Positions 44,599-54,172 of a stretch of DNA of 58,385 nt are shown here, one piece after another. The notes below the pieces were generated by a model that saw only the letters and a program-made list of their open reading frames with translations, was not told where the DNA came from and searched no databases. The stretch spans positions 1 to 58,385 of the forward strand of contig JBFLYO010000025.1 in assembly GCA_040756745.1 (NCBI GenBank). Reading direction: 5' to 3'. Numbering within the stretch: the stretch's first letter is position 1; every line of letters starts with the position of its first letter. The position numbers and the translations under genes were made by a program. The DNA comes from JBFLYO01 sp040756745 (GTDB taxonomy: Bacteria; Bacteroidota; Ignavibacteria; UBA10030; UBA6906).

Positions 44599-47472
44599 TT
44601 AGAATGTCACGGATGCGCCGAGCCGCACGAGACGGGGCGCGCTGATGTTGCCCGGGTTGGCATAGTAGCTGTCGATCGCGCTTGCCGGGATCATGCCCGG
44701 ATCGCCGCGGGCAATGCGCCTGCGGATGTCGTTAAATGCCGCAGGGTTCGTGACCTGGTCGATGTTGAACAACGCACGTCCGGAATTGGCATACACGTAC
44801 AGTTCATTCTCCGCATCGAAAAGGTTGTCCACCTGCACGAACACGGAGACATCGAACAACCCGAGTCGGAAAAACTTCTCCGCCTTCAGATCCACGTTGG
44901 ATTGCATCACCTGCCTGTCGCTGTTCTGGACGAACGTGATTGGCACAACATACGAGGGGAACTGGGGTGTGTACGGCGTGCCCGTGCGAACATAACCGAT
45001 CAAGCTCACGGTCCAGTCGCTGGGCTCACCCAGCACGGCGGTCCCCGTGATGGTGTGGCTCCGGTCAAAGCCCTGAGGGACCAGGTAGGTCTCTGTGATC
45101 CGTCCGGACTGCTCGCTGTAAAAGATCTCATCCTCCGGCTGGGTCCGGTTTCCTTCCGCAACCTGGAATGTATAGTCGAGGGTGAGGCCGAGGAGATCGT
45201 CGCGCGAGCGGCGCTTCAGAAGCGAAATGCTCACCCCGCGCGTGTTGGCATAGCTGAGATTCGTCAGCAGGTTGTAGGAGCGATCTCCGCGCGCAGTGCG
45301 GACATTCTGCGTATAGATGTAGTTGCTGACATCCTTGTAGTACGCTGTCAGCTCGACTTTCAAATCTTCGGTCAGACCCTGTTGCAGTCCCAGTTCATAC
45401 TGGATGCTCTTTTGTGGTTCAACATTAGGATTCCCGAATGACGGTGTGGTGCCGGGCGCCGCCCTGAAGAACGGGTTGCGGTAAAGACTGGAAAGCGAGC
45501 CGATCTGATAGAAATGACCGTACGAAAACCTGACGGCCCCCTGATCGGTAATAGGATAGGAGACACTGATGCGGGGACTGACCATGTGCTTCACGGAGGC
45601 TTCAACGTTCTTGCGTACCAGGAACAGCGTGTCCTGGAGCGTCAGGTCACTGCTGATATCGGGGTTGTAGTTGGCGCTGGCGTCGAAGTATTCGTACCGC
45701 AATCCGGCGTTCAGGATGATGGAGCGGAAGAGCTCGATCTTGTCCTGGACATACGCGGCCATGGAGAAGGGCTTACGAACGTAATAGGTGTAGCCGCCTT
45801 CCGGCGTGGGGATTGTCGGCCGGAACACATTGCCATTGAGCAGCGCATTACTGAAGCTCGGGGTCGCCGTCGGGTCGTTGGGATCGACGAATTGCAGGGT
45901 ATAGCTCTCCACGCTGAGTTTGTGAGACCGAACCTCGATGCCTGCTTTTACCTCATGGTTGGTAAAGAGTTGTGAGACGAGGTCCAGTTTGCCCGCCCAA
46001 GTCTTTGTGGTACGCCAGAAGCGGCTGGGATCGACACCGCCCGTCAGGAAGTCGGTGTTCGGGAGATATCGCAGGTAGAATGACGGCAGGTAGCGCGGGT
46101 CATTTGGGTCGTCGTAGGCCCAGCTCTGGTCCTTATCGTGGATGTACGAACCCTTGAAGGTATAGAACATATTTGAACTGACCGTGTGCGTGAACTCCAC
46201 GGAATAGAAATAGCCCTTGCTGGTGGAGATCGCACGGCCGTCCGGTTTGTAACGGCTTTCGCGGGCGGAAGAATACGCCGCACTACCATCCGGACTTTCA
46301 TCGAAGTTGTACAGAATTTCCGCCTTGAGTTTCATTTCTGGCTGGAGGCGCCAACTGATGTTCCCGAGGAGGTTCCATCCCCTGCTCCAATTCAACGCTA
46401 CAACATCGTACGCCCCGTGACCCGCCAGGCGAGCCTCCTCGCCTGCGGGGAGTCCGACCAGGTCGGTGGTGTCATGCCGGACCGGACCAAAGTAATACGG
46501 TGCTGATGACGCACCGATCCGCGGATCACCACTCGGGAACCCCTCACGTGACAGGTAGGAATCCTCCGGTGCATACAGCCGCTCACCGTACAGGTACCCG
46601 CCGTTCCAGTTGTAGACACCCGACGCAAACACAGTGATGTCATCGGCGACAAGGGGACCGCCGAGGGTGAATTCGTATCTCGTGACGGTTCCCGGCCGGT
46701 AACGCTTGATGCCGAAGAAGATCTCGTCGTTGCTGCTCAGCCTGTCCCCTCCGAGGTATTTGAAGCTCCCGGACCAGGAAGGACCACCGGATCGAGTCAC
46801 ATAGTTGACGACACCGCTCAATGCGCTGCCATACTCGGCGTTAAACGTGCCGCTCGAGACCGAAACCTCCTGAATGGCATTAGTCGCCACTCCAACTAAT
46901 CGGGTGTTTCCATAGGGGTTGTTAATGTTCACGCCGTTCAGCGTGTACGCGATCTCGTTCCCCAGGCCGCCACGGATGTGAATGCTTCCGTCATCGTCCA
47001 CCGTAATGCCTGCCTGGAGACCGATCACCTCGCTGATCTCCGTGACGGGAAGTGCTTCGATGTTCTCCGAGCTGATGGAGGCAACGGGGTTCGTGAGATC
47101 CTGGCGGATGAGCGGCGTCCGTTCAGCCTGAACCACGATTGCTTCGAGCTCCACGCTCCCCTCCACGAGGTTAATGTTGAGTGGCGTCGTAAAGTCGACC
47201 GAAACGCGGAGGTCGTTCACCTCAAACCGACGATACCCAATGAAGGAAGCAATCACACGGTACCGGCCGGGAGGAACGTTCAGGATGACATAGTTGCCCT
47301 CGATATCAGTCGAGGCGCCGAGCGTAGTGCCGTCGATGACAACATTGACGCCGGGAAGCGGTTCGTTCGTGCGCGCATCGCGAACGACCCCGGAGATCTT
47401 CCCCGTCGTCCCCGCGAGGGCAAGCGTCGCACAGGTGCAGCACAGCGCTGTTGCGAGGATGGAACGCATCAT
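44599..47472 (-). CDS. TonB-dependent receptor-like outer-membrane protein, cassette B
   Basis: 957 residues with AAGGGG just before ATG 47472. Signal peptide to residue ~20, carboxypeptidase-regulatory-like domain (GKISGVVRDARTNEPLPGVN), plug (IHIRGGLGNEIAYTLNG, FNAEYGSALSGVVNYVT) and barrel ending RLGASVTF. It leads cassette B under a good promoter at 47571-47599. The N-terminal third is closely similar to the cassette A receptor; the extracellular part of the barrel is more divergent, as expected if the two recognise different ligands. Confidence 0.9.
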   Translation of the reverse strand: MMRSILATALCCTCATLALAGTTGKISGVVRDARTNEPLPGVNVVIDGTTLGASTDIEGNYVILNVPPGRYRVIASFIGYRRFEVNDLRVSVDFTTPLNINLVEGSVELEAIVVQAERTPLIRQDLTNPVASISSENIEALPVTEISEVIGLQAGITVDDDGSIHIRGGLGNEIAYTLNGVNINNPYGNTRLVGVATNAIQEVSVSSGTFNAEYGSALSGVVNYVTRSGGPSWSGSFKYLGGDRLSSNDEIFFGIKRYRPGTVTRYEFTLGGPLVADDITVFASGVYNWNGGYLYGERLYAPEDSYLSREGFPSGDPRIGASSAPYYFGPVRHDTTDLVGLPAGEEARLAGHGAYDVVALNWSRGWNLLGNISWRLQPEMKLKAEILYNFDESPDGSAAYSSARESRYKPDGRAISTSKGYFYSVEFTHTVSSNMFYTFKGSYIHDKDQSWAYDDPNDPRYLPSFYLRYLPNTDFLTGGVDPSRFWRTTKTWAGKLDLVSQLFTNHEVKAGIEVRSHKLSVESYTLQFVDPNDPTATPSFSNALLNGNVFRPTIPTPEGGYTYYVRKPFSMAAYVQDKIELFRSIILNAGLRYEYFDASANYNPDISSDLTLQDTLFLVRKNVEASVKHMVSPRISVSYPITDQGAVRFSYGHFYQIGSLSSLYRNPFFRAAPGTTPSFGNPNVEPQKSIQYELGLQQGLTEDLKVELTAYYKDVSNYIYTQNVRTARGDRSYNLLTNLSYANTRGVSISLLKRRSRDDLLGLTLDYTFQVAEGNRTQPEDEIFYSEQSGRITETYLVPQGFDRSHTITGTAVLGEPSDWTVSLIGYVRTGTPYTPQFPSYVVPITFVQNSDRQVMQSNVDLKAEKFFRLGLFDVSVFVQVDNLFDAENELYVYANSGRALFNIDQVTNPAAFNDIRRRIARGDPGMIPASAIDSYYANPGNISAPRLVRLGASVTF

Positions 47473-47570
47473 ACGATCCCCTTACGAGATGTGAATCCGT
47501 ACCGCACAGGAAAGCGTGGGAGAGGATGAGAGCCGACTCATGTGCTCAGGGCAGGAGTACCTTATCCCGA

Positions 47571-47599
47571 AATATATGGAGCCCGGTTTCGGGAATCAA
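47571..47599 (-). promoter_or_regulatory. Sigma-70-type promoter for cassette B
   Basis: On the minus strand: TTGATT (47599-47594), a 17-bp spacer, TATATT (47576-47571), then TCGGG. The leader to the ATG at 47472 would be about 90 nt. Confidence 0.7.
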
Positions 47600-47609
47600 G
47601 GAAGACCTC

Positions 47610-47637
47610 TTGATTTTTTCCATAGATATGCTAACTT
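47610..47637 (+). promoter_or_regulatory. Weak promoter candidate for the propeller gene
   Basis: TTGATT (47610-47615), a 16-bp spacer and TAACTT (47632-47637). It lies back to back with the cassette B promoter. The match at -10 is poor. Confidence 0.35.
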
Positions 47638-47720
47638 CCAGCGTGTAGCTTCCGCTGCTCTTTGCACTCTCCAAGTACCGTTCACCCACGAACCCCGTCC
47701 ACTTTCGCAAGGGAGGACGT

Positions 47721-49190
47721 ATGAAGCATGTTCTACGGACCCTCGTATTCCTGATCGCTGTGCTTGTGGTCGCCTGGCCTGCCTCTGCCCAATGGGAATG
47801 CCTGTACGCAACGTATGATGACGATGTCAACGGCACGGGCAACCAGACGAGCTCGGTAGGAGTGATCAAGGAAAATCTGTTTGTCGCCCTCGTCACATAC
47901 TCACTGCAGAATAGCTACATGATTTCCTACGCGAATGCCGACTCCGCCCTGGGGCGCCTCTACACGTATGGCTACGGAGGTGCAACGGATGCCATCCGTG
48001 AAACCTGGAGCGACGGCGGTTTCGACTTCGTTACCATGGCGAATGCCTGGCACTGCCGCGCTACGCCCGACAGCCTCATCTATGTGGCGTCAAACGACGA
48101 CGATCACAACATCCTTGTCTTCAAATTCACGGGGGATACCGTCGTCGCGGTTGATCCCTACCCTCGTCAAAAGACGGGTACCACCACGATCTTCGGAATC
48201 GACGTCGATGCGAATGGCTACGTGTACGTCTGCTCTGACACGTCCATCGGCGTCGCCGAAGACATCAAAGTCTACGCTCCGATCGCCCAATGGACACCCG
48301 GAATTCACATGGATCCCCCGATGACAACGGTCAACCTGCCGGATGGCATCTACAAGGGCCTCGCGGTGTCACCGAACGGGTCGATGATTTTCGTGGCGGA
48401 TTTGTCGAATCGTCGGGTCCTGAAGTTCGTCGGCTCGCCCTCGACGGGGTACACGCAGGACAACGGATTCAGTTTCCAGCTCGCGGCCGCCGACAGTATC
48501 CCGAACAATCCGGCGGGTGTGTCGGAACCCGTGGGACTTGCGTATCTCACCCCGAACAATATCCTGGCAGTCTCATGCGCCGAATTCTCGTACTCTTACT
48601 CTTCCAGCCTCACGAATTGTTCCTACGGTCGGATCTATCTGCTGAACCCGAACACCGGCGCATTTGTCGACCCCGATCCGTCCATACATCTGATCGATAT
48701 CGCCAAGTGGGGATATGACCTTGTAGGCTCCTACGGCAGCCGCCCCAACGGCACCACTCCGGGGATTGCTTCCAGCTATGCTACGCCGTACGACGTTGTC
48801 TTCGACGAGAATGGCTTCCTGTATACGGTTTCGTACTGGGGATGGACTGTAGAGAAATGGCGCTACAACGGGACACTCCCCACGATTCCCGTCACGTCAG
48901 TCGCGGGACGCACAGACCTCGTACCCGAGGGGTTTACGCTTGCGCAGAACTATCCTAATCCCTTCAACCCGACTACCACGATTGAATTCGCAGTCCCGGC
49001 AGCGGGACGCGTCACGTTGAAGGTTTACGACCTCCTTGGGCGCGAGGTGGCATCGCTCGTTGACGAAGAGAAGCCCGCAGGGTCCTATCGCGTACTCTTC
49101 AACGCACGGAACCTCCCGAGCGGCACCTATCTGTATTCACTTCGTACCGTGACCGGCACCGATGTCAAGAAGATGACGCTGCTGAAGTGA
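47721..49190 (+). CDS. Secreted beta-propeller protein with FlgD-like sorting domain
   Basis: 489 residues; GGAGG lies 4 nt before the ATG. Signal peptide KHVLRTLVFLIAVLVVAWPASAQ. The body has repeated strand patterns of NHL or SMP-30-like propellers (FGIDVDANGYVYVC, GLAVSPNGSMIFVADLSNRRVLKF, YDVVFDENGFLYTV). The sorting module starts LAQNYPNPFNPTTTI and ends MTLLK. Probably T9SS-exported; function unknown. It may be the first gene of the hydrolase operon, separated from it by a hairpin. Confidence 0.85.
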   Translation: MKHVLRTLVFLIAVLVVAWPASAQWECLYATYDDDVNGTGNQTSSVGVIKENLFVALVTYSLQNSYMISYANADSALGRLYTYGYGGATDAIRETWSDGGFDFVTMANAWHCRATPDSLIYVASNDDDHNILVFKFTGDTVVAVDPYPRQKTGTTTIFGIDVDANGYVYVCSDTSIGVAEDIKVYAPIAQWTPGIHMDPPMTTVNLPDGIYKGLAVSPNGSMIFVADLSNRRVLKFVGSPSTGYTQDNGFSFQLAAADSIPNNPAGVSEPVGLAYLTPNNILAVSCAEFSYSYSSSLTNCSYGRIYLLNPNTGAFVDPDPSIHLIDIAKWGYDLVGSYGSRPNGTTPGIASSYATPYDVVFDENGFLYTVSYWGWTVEKWRYNGTLPTIPVTSVAGRTDLVPEGFTLAQNYPNPFNPTTTIEFAVPAAGRVTLKVYDLLGREVASLVDEEKPAGSYRVLFNARNLPSGTYLYSLRTVTGTDVKKMTLLK

Positions 49191-49218
49191 CAGATTCCTG
49201 GACGAGTCTGCAATGCAC

Positions 49219-49244
49219 GAAGCCCGGTCCCGCGACCGGGCTTC
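49219..49244 (+). terminator. Hairpin after the propeller gene
   Basis: A perfect 10-bp stem GAAGCCCGGT/ACCGGGCTTC with a 6-nt loop, 28 bp past the stop. The tail is ACGTTGTTGC, only moderately T-rich, so it may be a partial terminator or processing site. Confidence 0.6.
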
Positions 49245-49328
49245 ACGTTGTTGCATCTCTCGGCGCCTTTTCCGTTCTTGATGTCGATCCCCGTCCCGTC
49301 TCCCCCAAAGGTCTATCTCCCCGTTCAG

Positions 49329-51851
49329 ATGAATGTCATCCGACGAGATATGCCGTCTCTCTTGCTCGCCTGTCTTCTGTCCGCAGTTCTTTCCCGGCCG
49401 GCGGTGGCGCAAGAGCAGGGTGTCCACGGGGAGTTTCAATCACTCTACGCCGATTTTGAGCGCTTGCGTCCTCCCACTCCCGCTCCTGCGGGATACACGA
49501 TCATGCCTCGCGCCGCGCTGGGCAAGGCGGCGGCGCTGAGGAAGCATGTCTTCGGCTACCTCCCGTACTGGTTCCGCGACCGGTGGCAGCAGATCGACTA
49601 CACGTTGCTGAGCACGGTCGCGTACTTCAGCGGCGAAGCGGCGGCCGACGGGTCGATCGGATTGCTCCACGGTTGGCCCCGGTACGCTGGTGACCCGAAC
49701 GCCGACGCTTCCGTCGTCAGCATGATCAATGCCGCGCACGCGCGGGGCGTGCGGGTGGTTCTCTGCATCACAAACTTCACGGCGGCGCAAATCGACCAGA
49801 TCGTTTCCACCCCGTCGGCAACCGCCGCGTTGATTCAGAATTCTCTTGCGGCCGTTCTGGCAGCCGGCGGCGATGGCGTGAACATCAATTTCGAAGGGGT
49901 GAACAACGCGAGCAGGGATGCGCTGACGCAGTTCATGCACTCGCTGGCGGACACATTCCACACGCGGATGCCCGGCTCGCAGGTCTCTTGTGCCCCCACC
50001 GATTTTGATCTTCGGTACAACGGAGGCGACTGGGATCTCGCGGCGCTGGCGCCTTTTGTGGATCTCTTTTTCGTCCAGGGGTACGGATACGCGTGGGGAT
50101 CCGGGCCGACCAGCGGGCCGGTCGGACTCCTCCCGAACACGCTCTTCTGGGGGGGCCTCAATATTACTACGCTCATCGACAACGTTGTCCTGACGCGCAT
50201 CGGACCGGAGAAGGTCATCCTCGGGCTTCCTCACTATGGATACCGCTGGCCCACGGCCGGCCCGGATCGCAAGTCGACAACTCTGGGGGGCGGTGTTCCC
50301 TTTTACTATCCGGATGCGCTCGGGTATATTGTGACCAACGGTCGGCTCTGGGACTCCGATGCGCTGAATCCGTGGTTCCGCTACCAGGCCGCAGGGCAGT
50401 GGTGGCAGGGGTGGTACGACGATCCCGAAAGCATGGCGTATAAGTATCAGTTGGCGCTCGACAGAAACGTGATGGGGGTCGGCATGTGGGCACTCGGCAT
50501 GGACGGGCCCAATCACGATATCTGGGACGTGCTGAACACCTATTTCTCCGATTCGACGACCGCCCTGCGGACTCCTCGCCAGCCCGTGCTCGCAGCTGTG
50601 CTGGACTCCTCTCCTCCGGCCGAAGGACGAGCCCTTGTGCGATGGTTCGCCAACACCGAGCCATATCTCGGGGGATACCGGCTGTATCTATCCGCCGACC
50701 CGTTTTCGTTCCCCGCGACGCCGATCCTGGATGAAACCTCGCTCGACAAAAACAGCAACACCGCACTCCTCGGGGGTCTCACTCTGGGCTCCGTCTATTA
50801 CGTGAAGCTCGTCGCTGTCGATACCTCCCGAACGCGCGTTAGTGACACGTCCGATACCTATGGAGTGCGTCTCGGCGCCGGACCCCGCTACCTGATCGTC
50901 GATGGGTTCGACAGGGCCACCGCAAGCTATAACCTTCCTCGTCACGCGTTCAATGCCTTTTATGCCGGCCCTCTTGCTGCTGCGGGGAGATACTTCGATG
51001 CGGCGGATAATGACGCGATCATCAATGGCATCCAGGCGACGGCGTGGTACGCGGGGGTGATCTGGTTCCTGGGCGATGAGTCCGTCGCGGACCGCACGTT
51101 CAACGCAGTGGAGCAGGACAGCGTGCGGGCATTCCTCGAGCGGGGCGGAAACCTCTTTGTCACCGGATCGGAGATCGGCTACGATCTCGGCCGGGCGGCG
51201 TCCCCAAATTACAGCCCGTGGTTCTATAACGCCTACCTCAAAGCAGTTTATGCGGGTGACCAGGCAGGGAGCCTCAGCTTTTCGGGAGCCGTCGGTTCGA
51301 TTTTTGAAGGGATCACGGGATCATACGGCCAGACGTATCCAGAGGATTATCCCGACTACCTCTCTGCTACGGGAGGGTCGATGCCCGCGCTGAACTACGG
51401 GTCGGCGCAGATTGCCGCCGTGCAATACGCAGGGACGTTTGGCACGGGGACCGTGCCCGGAAAGCTCGTGAATATGGGCTTCACGTTCGAGACGATCGCG
51501 TCCTCGGCGACCCGAAATGATCTGATGGGAAGGATCGTCGACTATTTCGAAGGGGTCACGGGAGTCGAGGTGCCGGCCGGTCAGCCGGCTGCATTCTCAT
51601 TGCATCAAAATTTTCCCAACCCGTTTAATCCTTCCACGGTCATTAGATATGAGATTCCGGAGCCGGAACGCGTCCGGCTGACGGTATATGATCTCCTCGG
51701 GAGGGAAGTCGCGGTCCTGGTTGACGGATATCTGCCGGTGGGAGCGCACACAGCAGTCTGGACGGCACGGGATGTTGCCAGCGGTGTGTACTTCTGCCGA
51801 CTCCAATCTGGAGCGCACACGGGGACGATCAAAATGCTGGTGCAACGATAA
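49329..51851 (+). CDS. Secreted GH18-like glycoside hydrolase with sorting domain
   Basis: 840 residues from ATG 49329; ATG 49350 is an alternative, and both precede the signal peptide LLLACLLSAVLSRPAVAQ. Residues ~72-430 form a GH18 TIM barrel: VFGYLPYWFRD, then GGDGVNINFEG with candidate acid E189. The usual DxxDxDxE has become DGVNINFE, losing the two middle aspartates, as in some spore-cortex and peptidoglycan-acting GH18 proteins. A fibronectin-like domain follows, then a ~220-residue module (LIVDGFDRA ... LGDESVADRTF ... GGNLFVTGSEIGYDL) shared with the next gene, and the sorting module HQNFPNPFNPSTVI. It probably cleaves chitin- or peptidoglycan-type glycans at the surface. Confidence 0.85.
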   Translation: MNVIRRDMPSLLLACLLSAVLSRPAVAQEQGVHGEFQSLYADFERLRPPTPAPAGYTIMPRAALGKAAALRKHVFGYLPYWFRDRWQQIDYTLLSTVAYFSGEAAADGSIGLLHGWPRYAGDPNADASVVSMINAAHARGVRVVLCITNFTAAQIDQIVSTPSATAALIQNSLAAVLAAGGDGVNINFEGVNNASRDALTQFMHSLADTFHTRMPGSQVSCAPTDFDLRYNGGDWDLAALAPFVDLFFVQGYGYAWGSGPTSGPVGLLPNTLFWGGLNITTLIDNVVLTRIGPEKVILGLPHYGYRWPTAGPDRKSTTLGGGVPFYYPDALGYIVTNGRLWDSDALNPWFRYQAAGQWWQGWYDDPESMAYKYQLALDRNVMGVGMWALGMDGPNHDIWDVLNTYFSDSTTALRTPRQPVLAAVLDSSPPAEGRALVRWFANTEPYLGGYRLYLSADPFSFPATPILDETSLDKNSNTALLGGLTLGSVYYVKLVAVDTSRTRVSDTSDTYGVRLGAGPRYLIVDGFDRATASYNLPRHAFNAFYAGPLAAAGRYFDAADNDAIINGIQATAWYAGVIWFLGDESVADRTFNAVEQDSVRAFLERGGNLFVTGSEIGYDLGRAASPNYSPWFYNAYLKAVYAGDQAGSLSFSGAVGSIFEGITGSYGQTYPEDYPDYLSATGGSMPALNYGSAQIAAVQYAGTFGTGTVPGKLVNMGFTFETIASSATRNDLMGRIVDYFEGVTGVEVPAGQPAAFSLHQNFPNPFNPSTVIRYEIPEPERVRLTVYDLLGREVAVLVDGYLPVGAHTAVWTARDVASGVYFCRLQSGAHTGTIKMLVQR

Positions 51852-54172
51852 TGCTAAACTTGCGGCGATATCGTTGCGGCTCGAAGCGGTTCCCGGCGAT
51901 CCTTGTCCTAGCCGTGCTACCCCTCAGCGCAAGTGCACAGCCAGATACGGTCACTCATGGCTGGCCTGTCGTGCCGTTCTTCAATACGCATCCCATTACC
52001 GGCGTATTCTGCGAGTTCCGAAACACACTCACGTCCGATCACTTTCATAACGGAACCGATATCCCTTTCCCCGACGGAACGCCGGTCTATCCTGTGCATG
52101 ACGGCACGATCACCGCCGTCGGATCCGTTGCTTCCAGCGGGGACAATGCGTATGTGCGGGTCCGATACACGGGTGATGCGGTCTGGTCGATGAAAACCGA
52201 CGCGTACGTACACATCGCGCCAAACCCCAACCTGCTGCCGGGTGATGCCGTCTACGCCCATGCCACTGTGCTCGGGACGATCCTTCCCGGTCTCGGCCAC
52301 GTGCACTTCACCAACGGCCAGGGGAGCGGCGAAATGAACGCGCTCCGTCCCGTCGGCGGGTTTGCCCCCTATCTCGACGCGTATCGTCCGCGGATTCTGT
52401 CGGTGCGCTTTTTCATCGATGAATTGGAAACGGAGCTCATCGGCGGGAGAGTCAGCGGCGCGGTGGACATCAGGGCACACGTCGCCGAGACAAGCGCGGC
52501 TGATGCCTCGGGCCTGAGGAGCTCCACGATGAACAATGGAACGTACCTCGCGGGGTACAAGATCCTGACAGCCGACGGCTCCACAGTGGCGTACGAACCT
52601 CCCGACGGCGGTGTGCGATACCAGTTCGACCGTAAACCGGTGGACGGTGATGTGCACCGCGTCTTTTCGGCCGGTTCCGATGTGTCCACTCACATTTATA
52701 CGTTGACGAACGGAGCCGGAGCGAACCTGGTGAACTCGACCCGGTCCGTCCCCAATGGCGCGTGGGATACCATGACGCTTCCGGAGGGGGACTACCTGGT
52801 CATGGTCTTCACGCAGGACACTCGCGGGCTCTCGGACACGGTGTATCTGCCCGTCCGCGTCCTCCGAGGCGACCTCGTTCCTCCTGCCCCGCCCATTTTA
52901 AGTTTTGTGGGGAGCGACTCCACGAACAGGATTATGATCCGCTGGCGCCCCAATGGTGAGCCAGACCTGGCAGGCTACCGCCTGGAATTTTCGACCAACG
53001 GGTCCACCTGGACGCAAAAGGAAGACGAGTCGCGACTCACCCGCGCTGATACGGCCATCGCGTACACCGTGACGTCGGGGACGATTTTCTTTCGGCTTGC
53101 GGCTGTAGACTCCTCCGCGCCCCCCAACGTGAGCGGGTATAGCGACGTGTACGGAGTACGGCTGAACAGCGGGAACACCAGGACGCTCATTGTGGACGGA
53201 TTCGACAGGACGGAAACGGCGGGGAGTTATCATACCGCCTCGCACCCCTTCGCAATGACGCACGGGCTGTCCGTTCCTGGAAATTTCAATACCTGTTCGA
53301 ACGAGGCACTCATTGGCGGATCTGTCGCTCTCGTCGGCTATGGAATCGTGGACTGGCTGCTCGGCGATGAATCGGCCAACGACGAGACGTTCAATGCGGA
53401 TGAACAGTCACTTGTGCAAACGTATCTGCAAGGGGGCGGAAAACTCTTTGTCTCGGGTTCTGAAATTGCCTACGATCTCGATCGTCTCAACGGGCCGACC
53501 CAGGAGGACAGGGATTTCCTTCATTCGTTTCTAAAGGTCTCGTATGCAGGCGACGATGCCGGTGAGTATACTGTGGCGGGAGCCACGGGGACCACGTTTG
53601 GAGGTCTGACATTCCGGTACGGTGTAATTGCGGAGGGCTCGCCCTACGAGGAGGATTGGCCTGACTATCTGACCCCATCGACGGGCGCGAACACGATGCT
53701 GTACTATGGATCACAGGGGGGGCTTGTTGCTGCCGCAGGATTCACGGGGATCTTCTCCGGCGGCAGCAGGGAGGGAGCTGTGGTGACGTGGGGGTTCCCT
53801 TTTGAGACAATCGGATCGAGGACAGTGAGGGACACGCTGATGCGACGGGTCTTCGCGTACTTCAACACGGTCACTGGTATAAGTTCGGACATTGCGGCTG
53901 CGGTGCCCAACGATTTTGCGCTAGGTCAGAATTACCCCAATCCCTTCAACCCGGCAACGGTGATCCGCTATCAGATGCCCGTCAGCGACAGGGTCACTCT
54001 CAAGGTATTCGACATTCTCGGTCGCGAAATCATAACGCTGTTGGACGGGCAACAGCCTGCGGGATACCACGAGGTACTCTGGAACGCGACCGGCATTGCC
54101 TCCGGTGTCTACTTCTGTCGCATGGATGCGGCCGGATTTTCGGCGGTAAGAAAGATGATGGTGCTGAAATGA
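51851..54172 (+). CDS. Secreted M23-family peptidase with sorting domain
   Basis: 773 residues; the ATG overlaps the GH18 stop by one base (TAATG). Signal peptide to about residue 30. The LytM/M23 zinc-peptidase domain (~45-160) has H66 and D70 in HFHNGTD, H121 in YVHIAPN and H152 in GHVHF, a complete set. Ig-like and fibronectin-like domains follow, then the same ~220-residue module as in the GH18 protein (LIVDGFDRT ... LGDESANDETF ... GGKLFVSGSEIAYDL) and the sorting module GQNYPNPFNPATVI. Expected to cleave peptide cross-links, of its own or another organism's cell wall. Confidence 0.88.
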   Translation: MLNLRRYRCGSKRFPAILVLAVLPLSASAQPDTVTHGWPVVPFFNTHPITGVFCEFRNTLTSDHFHNGTDIPFPDGTPVYPVHDGTITAVGSVASSGDNAYVRVRYTGDAVWSMKTDAYVHIAPNPNLLPGDAVYAHATVLGTILPGLGHVHFTNGQGSGEMNALRPVGGFAPYLDAYRPRILSVRFFIDELETELIGGRVSGAVDIRAHVAETSAADASGLRSSTMNNGTYLAGYKILTADGSTVAYEPPDGGVRYQFDRKPVDGDVHRVFSAGSDVSTHIYTLTNGAGANLVNSTRSVPNGAWDTMTLPEGDYLVMVFTQDTRGLSDTVYLPVRVLRGDLVPPAPPILSFVGSDSTNRIMIRWRPNGEPDLAGYRLEFSTNGSTWTQKEDESRLTRADTAIAYTVTSGTIFFRLAAVDSSAPPNVSGYSDVYGVRLNSGNTRTLIVDGFDRTETAGSYHTASHPFAMTHGLSVPGNFNTCSNEALIGGSVALVGYGIVDWLLGDESANDETFNADEQSLVQTYLQGGGKLFVSGSEIAYDLDRLNGPTQEDRDFLHSFLKVSYAGDDAGEYTVAGATGTTFGGLTFRYGVIAEGSPYEEDWPDYLTPSTGANTMLYYGSQGGLVAAAGFTGIFSGGSREGAVVTWGFPFETIGSRTVRDTLMRRVFAYFNTVTGISSDIAAAVPNDFALGQNYPNPFNPATVIRYQMPVSDRVTLKVFDILGREIITLLDGQQPAGYHEVLWNATGIASGVYFCRMDAAGFSAVRKMMVLK

